A DNA stretch of 64,000 nucleotides, from positions 117,330,796 through 117,394,795 of the forward strand of contig CAMZMU010000041.1 of the NCBI GenBank assembly GCA_947311845.1. The letters are read 5' to 3'. The notes beneath the pieces are model-generated. The model did no database searches. It was not told where the DNA came from and saw nothing but the letters and a program-made list of their open reading frames with translations. Of this stretch, positions 1 through 12,213 are shown piece by piece (position 1 is the stretch's first letter; every line of letters begins with the position of its first letter). A program made the position numbers and the translations under genes. This DNA is from Poa pratensis (lineage: Eukaryota; Streptophyta; Magnoliopsida; Poales; Poaceae).

Positions 1-3000
1 CGGGAGACGTCCTAGTTCGAGTAGTCGTCGATGAAGCCTTCTTCTTCGGCAGCCTCCTCCTGAAGCTCTTCAGGGTAGTAGTCTGGCTAGGACAATAGCC
101 AGGGACGAAACCAATATGAGTACGTTTGAATGTACTCGCAAGCTCTACCCAAAAAAAAACAAGCTAATAGATGCAAGAATGCTTTGAGGCTGTGGTAGGT
201 AGGCTATAGTTAGGGTTCACTACCCATGGTGGATGGAAGATTCACCATGGTTGCTTAACATCTCTATATCTTTATTGAAAAAGATACTTCAAAAGATATA
301 TAGTAGTTTATTTCTCATAGATAACAAGTATCATCGAGGTTTTAGTAAAACTCTTCCAGAAATAGTTTTCTTTGCAGAACTTCTTGGGACTAAGGCCCCT
401 CCGAAGTCTTTCTCCTTTCAACCACTGTACCTCCGAGGTATGATCATTCCCGACCATTCCAGTACTTCCAAGTACTCACTTTCTTTCCAAACATACACTT
501 TATTTTAAAAACATTCGACACAATGCTAGCAACGTGGCCTTTCAACTGTCCATGACCGTGGACGCGGCTATTTGAATAGTTTAGACTCTGCAGAGTGTGT
601 ACACTTTCACCACAAGATTAGGCACATCCCCCGTGAATTAACCACGGACTGTCCTAGACAGCATGCACACATCAGATGACCGATCCTAACGTCCACTATT
701 TCTATGCTAGTATGTGACTGCCTCTTCAGTGGGTTTGTTCTCCCCAGCACCGAGTGAGTTGGCCGTATCGATCCGGTTATCCCCAAACATCACACCACCA
801 TGGCAGGAGACCCAACTGTTGCCACCGGAGGGTAAACTTAATCCCCATCTTTGTATGTCCCGTTTCACTCTCCTAGCGACATTTCGTTTCGAGGGACTCT
901 AACCCTTAAAGCTACTTGAGGTAATAATCACATACGAATACAGACAAGCTTCAATTAAGCCCCATGCCCTTTTTGGGGTAATGTTGTTGTACGGTAAGGC
1001 TGTCCAGCGAAGACTAGGGTATGTGTCGTTTTTAGAAAAACACTTTTCCACCATTCATCCATATCCATACCACCTCTTGGGCAAGGTCCCACCTTCCCAA
1101 TGGTTTCTCATAAATCATCTTGTTTTTCCAAAAACAACACAAGGGTGCCCATCCTAAAATTTTCATCTTTCTTAAAACTAGTAGATAGGTGTGTGGTAGG
1201 GTGTCCTACGATTTTTGCTACGGGTCTGGAATATATATCCAAAATATTTGGGTATCTATAAGAGGTGTATAATGCAATAAAATACATATAGCAGTAGGTG
1301 AAACAAAATAGGTAAATAAGTTGCAAGCTTTTGGATGGCTTGCCTTGCTCAGTGGTTTGTCCCTGGTTCTGATGATCAATATAATCTCCACAAAAACCCT
1401 CAGCTGATAATTCCTCCTCGTGATTTTCTAGCATCGTAAAAATGAAAAGAACACAATCAATCATACAGCCAGGCACACAAAAAGGAATTATCAAGCAATA
1501 CTAACAAGCAACAAACAAGATACAAGGTTAATATTATCACACAAGTTTGATCATCACAACACTATTCATTTTTATCCAGTTAGGGGTTAAAGTAGGGATT
1601 AAGCCACTTTTAGAGTCTACTACTAACATGCAAGGCTAAGCAATATAAACAAACCTAAACAACCCGTAGCTAAAACTTAGCTAAAAAGATTATTTAGCTT
1701 CTCTTAATTATCAAGCAACACAAGCATGGTTGATCAATTAATTGAAATCTTCTAACAACACTTAACCACACTTGCTAACCTCAAAACAAGCCTAACACAA
1801 TCCACTAACAGTACTAACATATACTAACATGCTAAACAACATGCAAGCAACAATACCAAAACAATCATTAACAAGCACAAAACACAATTTTATAAACAAG
1901 GCAATTAAATCCCTTTCCTTTTATTAGAGGCGGAAACAGCACTTTTACTTTTTATTACACCTAGGGAGTTCTGTTAGTCAAACAATCAAGCAAACTTAGA
2001 TTTGAGTTCTCTGTTACTATTAGAAACTACTCCAATTGAGTTTGGTTCAAAATTTTATTCACAAAAATTCTTAAAAATGCACAAAGTGCTCACTGGCATA
2101 ATCTAAACAAGCATGTACGTTTTGTTCTAGGTATCCAAATCACATGAGGCAAATTTCTAGTGAAAGCTACTGTCAAGAGCTTTCCAAAACATTTGGATTC
2201 GCAATTGTTAGATCAACACAACTTAAGTTATGCACAAAACATGGATTCTGACCAGTGACAGAACATCATTTTTCAAGGACACACAAATTAATATTTTTCA
2301 GATCTGCAAGTTGGACATGGTTATAAACTCATTGCTTTACCACTGTGATTTTTGGTTTGCACCTATTTCAAGTTTAACCATTTTATTTCGATTTAAACTA
2401 ACAGACCAGAAACATTTATTTACAGAAAAAAATAAATCTACAGAAAAAACAGGATCTGGGCCAGATCTGCTACTGTGCTAGGCCCAGCAACAGGATTCGG
2501 CCCGCGCGGCCAGGTCACTTAAGTGAAGCGGTACGCCGCCGTAAGATGCGAGATGGACGGCTCAGATGAGCCGCGCATCATCGACCAACTCGAGCTCGGG
2601 CAAAACCCTAGCAATGGCGGGTTTCGAGCACAGGGAGATGGCAGTGAAGCGATAGCTCACCTAGGGGCGATGAAACAAGGCGGAGAGGGTCGGAAAGAGG
2701 TGCGGAGGGATGTCGAGGCCGAGAGGTGAAGCAGTTCTTGACGGCAAGGTCGGGTTCGTCGAGGCGGCCATGCTCGCGCTGCTCGGGTCCCGGACGGCGT
2801 CGTTGACTTGAGAGCACAAGAGCACTAACGGGGTTGTCAATGAAGCGTTCCAGGGGTAGGGCTAGCATCTAGGCCAAGAATGGCGGAGAAAGGTGTAAGT
2901 AAACGACGGTAACCTCTTCTGCAATCTTGCGGTGGACGACGGCGAGAGCACGTCATTCCTGGTGCACAGAGAGCAAAAGAAGTGGAGCAACCGAGAGGGG

Positions 3001-4229
3001 GTGGAGAGGTGAGCGAGGGGGAGTGGAATGGCACCGTGGTGTACCTCGGGTTGGTTTGAAACACGAGTGGCAATGGGTGGGAGCGAGGTGGTGCAGACCG
3101 AGTGGCAATGCCGCTCTCCCGTTGGCCAGGAAGGGCGGTATCGAGGCTGTCTGCTCGCTCTCTGCTGTCTGCGTCGCGAGTGAAGGCGGGAGGGAGTGGA
3201 ACGAGGGAGAGAGAGGGGGCAGAAGGCCATCATCGCGTGGCTCGGCCACCGGTTGGCCACGGTGGATGTGGCTCGATTTCTTCCTCCTCCGCATGCCCAG
3301 GTTTTCGGGGAGAGGTGCAGGTGATGGTGTGGTGCACGGTGACACGGTGAACACGACCGTGGCAGTGTGTGTGCGTGTGTTGCGTGTGTGGTGCTCACGG
3401 TGGACATCGGCTCAGCACACCTATGCACGGCCTCCTGGCACGACACAAGTGCACACACTGCACTAGTGTGGCTAGGGCACACAAGGGTAGGTCTAGGAGA
3501 GGGGTTGGGTGAGTTTAAAATCCACAATTTGAACCAAATCAAATTTGGCCGAAATGCAGTTTCAGAAAATTCAGAAATCTAGACTTGGTGAAATTTGCCA
3601 AGTCACTGAATTCTGTTAACAAGTAGCCTTCTAAACCAGATAGAATCAGGGCCTTAGGCAATTCCAATTTGGGTGAAATGATTTTGATAAATCAGTACTC
3701 GCCACAAAACTGGATGGCAAACAAGAAATTCATCCAGAAAATAAATCTAGGTAGGAGAATTAATTGGAGAAAAATGGTATGTTATTACTGTTTTTCTGTC
3801 TGATATTTCATAGCAAGTTGAGAGCATGATTTAATTATCATAAGCAATCCCAATATGAAAACTCCTGGCTTTAATGTGAAGTACAAACATAATACTTCAA
3901 TACCATGGAAAAATTCAGAATTAAAGACCATCATTAGTCCATTAATTAAGACTCCAGAAACAGTACTCTAGAAAGGGTTTTCTAGGGGTTTTAACCTAGG
4001 GTTTTGGGTTTTTGAGAATTTTTGCTTAAGTGTTGAGTTGAATTTTGTTTTGGTTCACTTTTCAAACAAGCAAACAAGTCACACCTAAGTCACTAATTAA
4101 CAAGAGCACAAAATCAATCAAGAAGTAAATCAAACAAAACATCACTTTTAGGAAAAGTTTTTGTTGGTTCCAATGTTTAGCTATTTAGAAAAATGTTAAG
4201 AGAGACTTACCAAATTTTGGGCTGTGACA
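1..4229 (-). repeat. 3' LTR of the chromovirus (window-truncated)
   Basis: Direct repeat of 10332-10455 joined to 18036-22051. On the plus strand the LTR ends with ..GCTGTGACA at 4229, so in element orientation it starts TGTCACAGCCC, directly after a polypurine tract. About 266 bp at the far end lie outside the window. It contains a GC-rich block at about 2480-3500 with long overlapping frames on both strands. These frames are not conserved in length between the two LTR copies, so I do not call them genes. Confidence 0.9.
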
Positions 4230-4660
4230 GACCTCCCCCACTAAGAAGAATCTCGTCCCGAGATTCAGGGGTTCCTGTAAGAATGAGTTCTGGAAATTCT
4301 CGCTTGAGATAATCTTCCCGTTCCCACGTGGCTTCTTCCTCAGAATGGTTACTCCACTGAACCTTGAAGAACTTGATTTTGCGCTTCCTTGTGACACGCA
4401 CATTTTCCTCAAGGATGCAGATTGGTCTCTCATGGTAAGTCAAGTCTTGGTTTAGGTCAATGCTCTTGATATCAATTTCTTTGTAGGTGAGATCTTTATC
4501 CGGCACTTGGAGACATTTCCGGAGTAAAGACACGTGGAAAGCATCATGGAACTCGGAAAGTTTAGAGGGTAGTTCCAATTGATAAGCCACTTCTCCACGA
4601 CGAGCTAGGACTTTGAATGGGCCAATGAACCGGGGTGCTAGCTTTCCTTTGACATGAAAC
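4207..4660 (-). pseudogene. Integrase C-terminus and chromodomain, chromovirus
   Basis: Minus-strand frame encoding the last part of integrase and a chromodomain. Motifs include AYQLELP and FHDAFHVSLLRKCL, typical of the region after the integrase core in Tekay-type elements. A chromodomain-like segment follows with KFFKVQWSNHSEEEATWE and EDYLKREFPEL, showing the conserved aromatic and acidic positions. In chromoviruses this domain directs integration to heterochromatin by binding histone marks (family knowledge). The segment is separated from the upstream integrase by a 1-nt frameshift near 4655-4665. Its end lies close to the LTR. Confidence 0.85.
4230..4242 (-). other. Polypurine tract of chromovirus
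   Basis: On the minus strand a purine-rich stretch (GTGGGGGAGGTC) lies immediately before the 3' LTR start TGTCACAG. This is the expected plus-strand priming site for reverse transcription. Confidence 0.75.
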
Positions 4661-5468
4661 GTTGCATCCCTTTGAGAGGCGTGACCCGAAGGTACACGAA
4701 ATCACCCACTTGGAATGTGACTTCATGACGCTTGGAGTCCGCATAGCTCTTTTGCCTAGACTGAGCAGTCTTGAGATGATCACGAATGAGTTGGACTTGC
4801 TCTTCTGCCTTACGCATCAAGTCCACTCCAAAGATTTTGCTATCTCTAGTCTCTGACCAGTTGAGAGGTGTTCGACACTTGCGTCCATACAAAGCTTCAA
4901 AAGGGGCCATTTGTAGGCTCGATTGAAAACTGTTGTTGTAGGAGAATTTGGCAAAGGGTAGAGAATCCTCCCAATTGTATCCATAGGACAGTATGCAAGC
5001 ACGAAGCATATCCTCTAGAATTAGATTTACTCTCTCGGTTTGACCTCCAGTCTGGGGGTGATAAGAAGTGCTAAAAGATAGCTTGGTTCCCAGAGTTTCA
5101 TGAAGTTTGTGCCAAAATCGAGAGGTGAACTGAGATCCCCGATCAGACATGATCTTGACTGGTACTCCGTGAAGACTGACTATTCTTGAGATATACAGAT
5201 CAGCAAGTTGGTCACCATGGTAAGTAGTCCGAACTAGAATAAAGTGGGCAACTTTACTGAGTCTGTCCACGATAACCCATATTGAGTCATGTCCGTGGTT
5301 CGACCGAGGTAGTCCCGTGATAAAGTCCATTCTGACTTCATCCCACTTCCACAAAGGTACACGAAGAGGTTGAAGCAGACCAGCGGGTCGTTGATGCTCT
5401 GCCTTCACGCGTTGACAAACATCACATTTGGCAATGAACAGAGCAATCTCCCGCTTCATCCCATGCCA
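4638..5468 (-). pseudogene. Integrase core, chromovirus
   Basis: Minus-strand frame of 273 codons. It starts inside the zinc-binding HHCC region (CDVCQRVKAEHQRP) and continues into the DDE core. The first aspartate is in VRMDFITGLPRS, the second in KIMSDRGSQFTS and the glutamate in GGQTERVNLILED. It catalyses insertion of the cDNA into the host chromosome. A TAG at 5469-5471 separates it from RNase H; the neighbouring residues suggest a former TGG. It also loses the frame near 4655. The enzyme cannot be made as one polyprotein from this copy. Confidence 0.9.
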
Positions 5469-6023
5469 CTAGAATTGTTCCTTGAGATCTTGGTACATCT
5501 TGGTGACTCCGGGGTGAATAGAATAAGGAGTGTCATGAGCTTCTTTTAGGATCAACTGCTTAAGCTGAGAGTCATCGGGAACACATAGGCGACCGTTATA
5601 CCGTAGGACTCCTTTAGAATCAACGGTAAAACTGGGAACTTCTTCGCATCTCATGCGTGTTTTGATTCCCTCAATACTAGGGTGTGCCTTTTGGGCTTGC
5701 TTTATCTGATCAAACAGAGTAGGCTGGACCTCGAGACAGGCCAACACACCATAGCTAACCACTTCGATTCCTAGTTGCTCCAATTCTTCCCACAACTTGG
5801 GTTGAGAGATCTTAATCATGGAGTTCAAAGAAACAGGCTCACGACTAAGGGCATCGGCCACAACATTAGCCTTCCCGGGATGGTAGTGGATATCAAGGTC
5901 GTAATCCTTAATAAGTTCAATCCACCTACGCTGTCTCATGTTAAGCTCACGCTGGGTGAAGATATACTTGAGGCTCTTATGGTCCGTGTAAATTTCACAT
6001 CGGTTCCCCATAAGAAAATGTCG
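5469..6023 (-). pseudogene. RNase H C-terminal part and linker, chromovirus
   Basis: Minus-strand frame continuing the reverse transcriptase frame after a TGA at 6024-6026. It contains [14 protein letters not shown] and [10 protein letters not shown], signatures of the retrotransposon RNase H region, then a linker leading to the integrase zinc finger ([15 protein letters not shown]). RNase H removes the RNA strand of the RNA-DNA hybrid. Both borders are nonsense codons in an otherwise continuous frame: TGA upstream and TAG at 5469-5471. Confidence 0.85.
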
Positions 6024-7571
6024 TCATGCCTTAAGTGCATGAACAACTGCCACAAGTTCCAAATCATGAGTAGGATAGTTAAGTTCATGAGGCCGAAGTT
6101 GTCTTGAGATGTAGGATATAACCTTTCCTCCTTGCATCAAAACACTTCCGTGACCGAGCTTGGAAGCATCACAATAGACATCAAAAGGCTTTGTTACGTC
6201 GGGCATAGTGAGGATTGGTGCTGAGACCAAACGTCTCTTGAGTTCTAGAAAAGCATCCTCACACTTGTCAGTCCACTCAAACTTCACGTTCTTCTTGAGC
6301 AATTGCGTGAGTAGTCTGGCGATACTGGAGAATCCTTCCACGAATTTGCGATAGTAACCAGCCAAACCAAGGAATGATCTCACTTCAGTCTGGTTGGTTG
6401 GAGCTTGACGTTTCAAGACAAACTGGACTAACGTAGGATCAACAGAGATTCCACCAGCGGATACAACATGCCCAAGAAATCCAACTTCTTTCAACCAGAA
6501 TTGGCATTTGCTGAACTTGGCGTAGATTTGATGCTCTTTGAGAGTACCAAGCACTAGCCTCAAATGCTCAGCATGCTCTTCTTTGGATTTGGAATAGATA
6601 AGGATGTCATCAATGAACACCACGACAAACTTGTCAAGATAATCCATGAATACCTTGTTCATGAGATTCATGAAGTAGGCCGGGGCATTGGTCAGACCAA
6701 AAGACATCACGGTGTATTCATACAATCCGTAACGAGTGATAAAAGCGGTCTTGGGAATATCCGTCTCTCGCGCTTTCAACTGATGATAGCCAGTGCGGAG
6801 ATCAATCTTGGAAAAGACACGAGCCCCATTCATTTGGTCAAACAAATCCTCTATCTTAGGCAGAGGGTACTTATTCTTGATGGTGACATCATTAGACTTC
6901 CGGTAATCCACACACAAGCGAGTGGTACCATCCCTTTTATCCACAAAGATGACAGGTGATCCCCAGGGTGAAGCACTAGGGCGAATCAGACCCTTCCTCA
7001 ACATGTCATCGAGCTGCTTTTTGAGTTCCTCTAACTCTTCGGGATTCATTCGATAAGGCTTTTGAGCAATGGGTCCGGTTCCAGGTACTAACTCGATGAT
7101 AAACTCGATATCCCTGTCAGGGGGCATACCGAGTAACTGTTCTGGAAAAACATCCGGGTATTCACATACTACCAGAACTTGGTCAAGAGCAGGTTGAGCA
7201 ATGCTCTCATGGTAGTGAACTTCTGATGAGGGCTTGGTCACAGTGTACTGAACCTCCACTCCCTCATCACTAACCATGGAAATGGACTTCTTGGTACAAT
7301 CTGTGACTCCCTTGTATTTGGTCATCCAGTTCATACCAAGAACCACTTCTATGCCTTGAGAACCCAGAACTACAAGATCCATATGGAAAGTTTTTCCCTC
7401 TATGTCTATAGGCACATCATTGCAAGTTTGGTTGGTTTTGGAGGTGCTACCAGGTATTTGTACTAGCATAGGATTAGGCATACGACTGCACTCCAAACCA
7501 CTCTTTTCAACACAAGGCTTGGTGACAAAAGAATGAGATGCACCCGAATCAAACAGAATTGTTGTTGGTAC
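6024..7571 (-). pseudogene. Protease, reverse transcriptase and start of RNase H
   Basis: Minus-strand frame in phase with gag but separated from it by a TGA at 7572-7574. The aspartic protease motif [11 protein letters not shown] lies just after that stop. Reverse transcriptase follows, with [33 protein letters not shown], the active-site motif [12 protein letters not shown] and GFLGHVVS. The RNase H start follows with [17 protein letters not shown]. The frame ends at a TGA (6024-6026) within RNase H. Gag and pol in one frame is the normal layout for this clade, so the two stops are lesions rather than a programmed frameshift. Confidence 0.92.
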
Positions 7572-8851
7572 TCAGTTGACAGGAAACGTACCAATCACCA
7601 GATCTAGAGCTTCCTGTGCTTCCTCAGCGCTGATATGGTTCAGGTGTCCTTTGACCCGATTTCCCTGCTTCTTCTGAGTTGGCCCCTGGTTCATCTTGGT
7701 CGCATTGGGGCGAGCTGGAGTGGGATTCTTGCCGGGACACTCATGAGAGAAATGCTCGCTTTTCCCACAGGAGAAGCAAGTAGAGGCGGGTCTTGGTGCA
7801 GGAGCAGGACCACAGTTGGGGAAATTATTACCAGGAATATTTCCACCAGGAAGTGGCCCATTGAAGGTGCGGTTGGGATAGCTTGGCCTAGGTCCAGTTG
7901 GGGTATTGGGGCGAGGTGCATAGCCTGGCGACCTCAGTGGTGGTTGTGGTGGTCTTGTCGATGGTGCAGAGCGAGGTCTTGGGAAACTAGAGCTTTCCGG
8001 CTGCTGCATCATCTTCCTGTTGCGGTTTTCAAAGGCATTCTGATGCTTGTGCTCCATCATGATAGCAGCATCAGCAAGAGATTCCAAATCTTGTAATGGC
8101 ATAATCACCAGGACACACTGCAGCTCATCATGCAGCCCATTCAAGAATCTCTCCTTCTTCTTGTCCTCAGTGTCAACATCTTTGGGAGCATACCGTGCCA
8201 GAGTGGTGAATTCCTCAAAATACTTCCCAACGGTCATGCCTCCATGCTTCAACTTTAGAAATTTATCCCTCATGATGTTCACAACACCAGTGGGAATGTG
8301 GCGCTTCCGGAACTTGGTCGCAAACTCCTCCCAAGTGACAATATGATCAGCAGGAGTGACAGCCTTAATAGACTCCCACCAAGTCCGTGCTGGTCCAGAG
8401 AGGAAATGAGTGGCATAAAGGACCTTGTCCTCTTCGCCAACAGCGGCAACTTCCAGATTGTTCTCGATGGTGCGGAGCCAATCATTCGCATCAAGAGGTT
8501 CTGTGATCTTGGAGAACACGGGTGGGTTGGTGTTTTGGAAGTCCTTCAGCTTGGAACGATCATCATTGTTGCCATTGCCCCTTGGTTATTTGTGCCAACC
8601 TGGGCTAGGTGTTGAAGGGTCGCAAGGGTGGCCGTGCGCTCAGCACGAGCAACTTCACGGTCTTCCATCACCAAGGCAAGGAGTTGAGCCAAGGTTGGAT
8701 CGGGTGGCGGGGTGGAGCCATGCTGAAGGAAAAATGGTATGAGATAGGGACAAAAGAAATGGCTTGCGAAGCGAGAATTAAGCAGAAAAGAAAGCGAAAA
8801 GACTAGAAGTAAGATAGGAAGAATTTTAAAGCAAACACCAAACACAAGCAT
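7572..8851 (-). pseudogene. Gag with CCHC zinc knuckle, chromovirus
   Basis: Two minus-strand frames make up gag. The first (about 8851-8546) encodes a proline-containing leader and a helical segment (TLAQLLALVMEDREVARAER). A 1-nt frameshift near 8575 leads into the second (8519-7572). That frame has the retrotransposon gag core (DANDWLRTIENNLE, PARTWWESIK, YFEEFTTLARYAP), a proline-rich linker and one CCHC knuckle (CFSCGKSEHFSHEC). Gag forms the particle and binds RNA. The exact start codon is uncertain: ATGs exist at 8851 and further in. Confidence 0.88.
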
Positions 8852-9018
8852 AAATCATCACATAAGACTATCATAGCATCAAGTCTCACAATCATACAGA
8901 GTAGCATACCACCATACAACAATCATGGTTTCAACAGAACCATACAAAACAAGCGACTCGTCGGGACATCGCATCCTACTACATCCTGCTACTCCTACAT
9001 GCCCTAAGGTAGAGAGAT

Positions 9019-9828
9019 CTAATCCTCCTCCTCGAAGATGATCTCCTCGGGGTCCTCCTCCTTGTCTCCTGCGAGGTCGTCGTCCTCCTGGTCACTAGGC
9101 TGACTCATGTCCATACCGTCAGACGGGATGTCATCGTCGGGAAGGAGGTCGTTGTTCTCCTTGCGGAGCTCGATGTTCTCCTCCTCCAACTCCTCGATCC
9201 TCGAGTCTCTCTCAGTCAAGTCCTCCCTAACCTTATTCAGTTGGCTACGGAGGGTGGTGTTGGCGGACTGAAGCCCCTCCTTCTTCGCACAGAGGCGGGT
9301 GTGGGCAAGCCTAAATGCCCGCAGCTGCCTCTCCAAGGTGCGGTTCTTCGCGGACTGGGTGTCGTACTCCACACGCAGTGTGGTGAGGCTGTGCTGAGTA
9401 CAGTGTAGAAGGTACGCCAAGTCATCGAGGTGAAATCCCAAGCTGTTCTGGGGTCACGGGTAAGGAATATGTACTCCATCCTCACCGCGCCTCCCGTACA
9501 GCTCAAACCGAGTGCCAATAAACCGATAGTCGCACAAGTGGGCCGGACGCGCAATCGTCTGCTGGATGATATGGATAGCCCCGTCATTCTAGGTGCAGTC
9601 GATCACCCGGAAAGTGTAGGTAGGAGCAGCCGGTGTCGTCAGTGGCAGACGGATAGTGCACTCCACTAGCCAAGATAAGTCTCGACTAGCGCCGTTAACC
9701 AGTCCTCCCTTCAGCTCAGGAAGTGGTCGACCAAGGAGCTTGGTCATCTCGACCAGCTCACTCTCGAAATGAAAAGATGACTCAGTCTCAAGCTCCAACT
9801 GCTGAGACTCGGTGAAGACGAGAGCCAT
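9019..9828 (-). pseudogene. Extra coiled-coil ORF upstream of gag
   Basis: An open frame of 269 codons between the PBS and gag, on the coding strand of the element. It carries two in-frame stops: TAG at 9589-9591 and TGA near 9452. The product begins MALVFTESQQLELE and has a globular-looking middle. A heptad-rich region follows (ANTTLRSQLNKVREDLTERD, RIEELEEENIELRKENNDLL), then a very acidic tail ending in DPEEIIFEEED. It has no zinc knuckle and no gag-core motif. Extra ORFs near gag are known in some plant Gypsy lineages, but I do not recognise this one. Its role is unknown; coiled coil plus acidic tail suggests a protein-protein interaction role (inference). Confidence 0.65.
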
Positions 9829-10048
9829 CTACACAAATTTTAAGTATAGTTTAAGTTAGTGAACAATGTGCAAAATTTTAAAGTATGCGAACCATAACTT
9901 AATGCAAGTGAAGTTCTAAAATAGAAATAGGGAGAGGACATAAGCAGTATTTTTAGTACTTAGTCATCTCCAGGTTTTGTTTTTAGAAAAATAGCTTTTT
10001 GGCTTATATCTAACGCCCATGCTAACTAAGGTCTCCTATGGTCAGGAT

Positions 10049-10063
10049 GGCTCTGATACCAAC
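10049..10063 (-). other. Primer binding site, initiator tRNA-Met
   Basis: On the minus strand the sequence TTGGTATCAGAGCC lies two to three bases after the LTR end (..CCCCCACA). It is complementary to the 3' end of initiator methionine tRNA, the usual primer for chromoviruses. Confidence 0.9.
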
Positions 10064-10065
10064 TC

Positions 10066-10455
10066 TGTGGGGGCCCCCAGACTAGCAGTCCAGGAACATC
10101 AGCATGCATACATTCACGATCCCATGATCAGTCGTCGTGAACAACATACTCGATTTGGCATTGCAGAATACATCATCCATTACACGAATTTATGCAAGCC
10201 TTACATAGACGGTCACATGACCAAGTCTCAAATAGCTGCCACACAGGGCAGAAATAGCATAACACAGCGGAAGTCTTAGCAAAACGTGATAAAGCCCATG
10301 TCAACGCCTTTAGAACCTACAGTCAGCTGACCGGGAGACGTCCTAGTTCGAGTAGTCGTCGATGAAGCCTTCTTCTTCGGCAGCCTCCTCCTGAAGCTCT
10401 TCAGGGTAGTAGTCTGGCTAGGACAATAGCCAGGGACGAAACCAATATGAGTATG
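10066..10455 (-). repeat. 5' LTR of chromovirus, inner segment
   Basis: Starts TGTGGGGGCCCCC on the plus strand, just beside the PBS. From 10332 it matches window positions 1-124. It is interrupted at 10455 by the Athila-type insertion and resumes at 18031/18036. Bases 10451-10455 (GTATG) are the left target-site duplication of that insertion. Confidence 0.9.
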
Positions 10456-12184
10456 TGATGCATGTAAAATGAATACATGAACTTTACATTATATTACTTA
10501 TATTTCAATCATATTTGCATCATATAAGGGTTATATCATTGTTTTATATTGATTTTGGGAATATTTCATAGTTTCCCTATTTTTCTGGAATTAACCCTGC
10601 ACAGGCAGAAAACCCTATTTTCTATATTTCGATGTTTCAGGGACCCAAACGACGTCCAAATGACCTGGAAATTTACGAGCATCAGTTTTTGGAAGGAACA
10701 AAGCGTGGGAGCGAAGGAAGCGAACAAACGGAGGCCCGAGGGCCAAGATGAGTGGGCCCACGTGGCCAGATTCCTTGGCCGCGTGGGACCCATCATCTGG
10801 GCCTCGTGGCTCCGTTTCCATCGATCTTTTTTCCCGAGCCTCCGTCTTGACCTAAAAACGACTATAAAAATAGTCCCCGAGCACTTCGGAAAGGAGCGCC
10901 GCCGAAACATAGAAACCACGAAACAGAGACCTGGAGTTGCAGATTGGAGGGGGAAAACTCCGGCGGGGCGCTGCCGGCGTGGTCTCCATCTTCTCCAACA
11001 CTTCTCCACCGTCTCCATGATGAAGAGGGAGTAGTCCACCCCTGGACTATGGGTTTGTGGAAGTAACTTATGTATCTCTCCTCTCTTGAGCTTCACTAAT
11101 TAGTACCGTATGAGCTGCTGAACATGATTACGGTCATCTATGTAATACCTTTGTGGTGGATCTTTTTATGAGTTAATATATGTTTGAGATTGCAATAGTT
11201 TTGTTTCAGTTATGAAAGTAGATGCATATTATGTACCCCGTTCTTGTTTACTTGTTATGATCAAGCATGTGTATGAGAGCGTGTGAGGGGGAACGTGTGC
11301 ATTAGTTGGAGTAACGGGGTGGCTAGTGCGGTGAATGTGAGAGTTGTTCCGCGATCCACTTGGTTTTTACCTTACTTTGTTGCCTCACTAGGGATAAAGA
11401 AAAATACCTTGCTACCGGAGATGTGGTGTGACCATTGCCACTACTCCATGACTAGATCTAGCATGTTCTTATTTTAACTTCATGTCATGAAACTTAATGC
11501 TATGCTCTGATTTATCTTAATTACTAAGGTGTTATGATTTAGTTCGCATCTTGGTGGAGTATAAGAGAGATTAATAAACAAAAGATCTCTATGTTAGGAC
11601 GTGATGCCCATATAATTAGTAACTTGTCATGAAACTTTTTTGTTGCAATCTCATATGTCAATTCTAGTGTTCCATTATCTACCACTTTATTAAAGAGAGA
11701 GTGCATTTGTGAAACCATGAACCCCGGTCCATTTTTAATCATAAGAAACACCTTTCCAACAACTTTTATCCATTTACATTTTCTGCCATTTAAAAATCCG
11801 AAAATACAAAAACACTTTTACATCTTGCATTCACAATATAAAACCCAAAAATATCATATCATTTTTCCACCATCCTTGCATATTTATTTTCATCATTGCA
11901 TATTTATTTACTGTTTTGCATTTTTTTATCATATCATTCTCACACCTTGTGCTTGACAACCACTTGGTGAGGTTGAGGGCACAAAACAATTTACTTTGTT
12001 TGTAGGTTTCAAGAGAAGGATAAGAAGATAAATCTTTCACTACTGATTCCCCGAGAGTTCGATATTAAACCCTCGAGTCACCCCTCGTGGGGAAAACCGT
12101 CTTTCCTATACTATACACTCTGCACTTGGAGTCTCAACCTAACCCATATTCTTTTGACGCAGGTAACTACGTCAAGGGCCATCA
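10456..12184 (+). repeat. 5' LTR of Athila-type element
   Basis: 1729 bp, starting TGATGCATGTAAAA and ending GGGCCATCA. It matches 16342-18030 closely with scattered substitutions and indels. The left copy has about 40 extra bases near 10765-10810 (a CTTGGCCGCGTGGGACCC-containing stretch) that the right copy lacks. Confidence 0.93.
10863..10872 (+). promoter_or_regulatory. TATA-like box in Athila-type LTR
   Basis: TATAAAAATA in the middle of the 5' LTR, conserved in the 3' LTR at 16704-16713. Position and conservation fit the LTR promoter; no start site can be proven from sequence. Confidence 0.45.
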
Positions 12185-12195
12185 AGACAGTTTTC

Positions 12196-12213
12196 TGGCG
12201 CCGTTGCCGGGGA
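12196..12213 (+). other. Primer binding site, tRNA-Asp type
   Basis: TGGCGCCGTTGCCGGGGA begins 12 bases after the 5' LTR. It is complementary to the 3' end of plant tRNA-Asp, the primer used by Athila-group elements. Confidence 0.9.

Noticed and set aside
2862..3542. 226-codon minus-strand frame and overlapping frames in the GC-rich part of the chromovirus LTR
   Set aside because: Open frames on both strands in a GC-rich stretch. The matching part of the other LTR (20722-21429) has different frame lengths and borders, and there are no domains.
10549..11096. Overlapping frames (161 and 176 codons) in the Athila LTR
   Set aside because: Located in the LTR promoter/leader zone. The second LTR copy has a shorter frame because of an indel, and no domain is seen.
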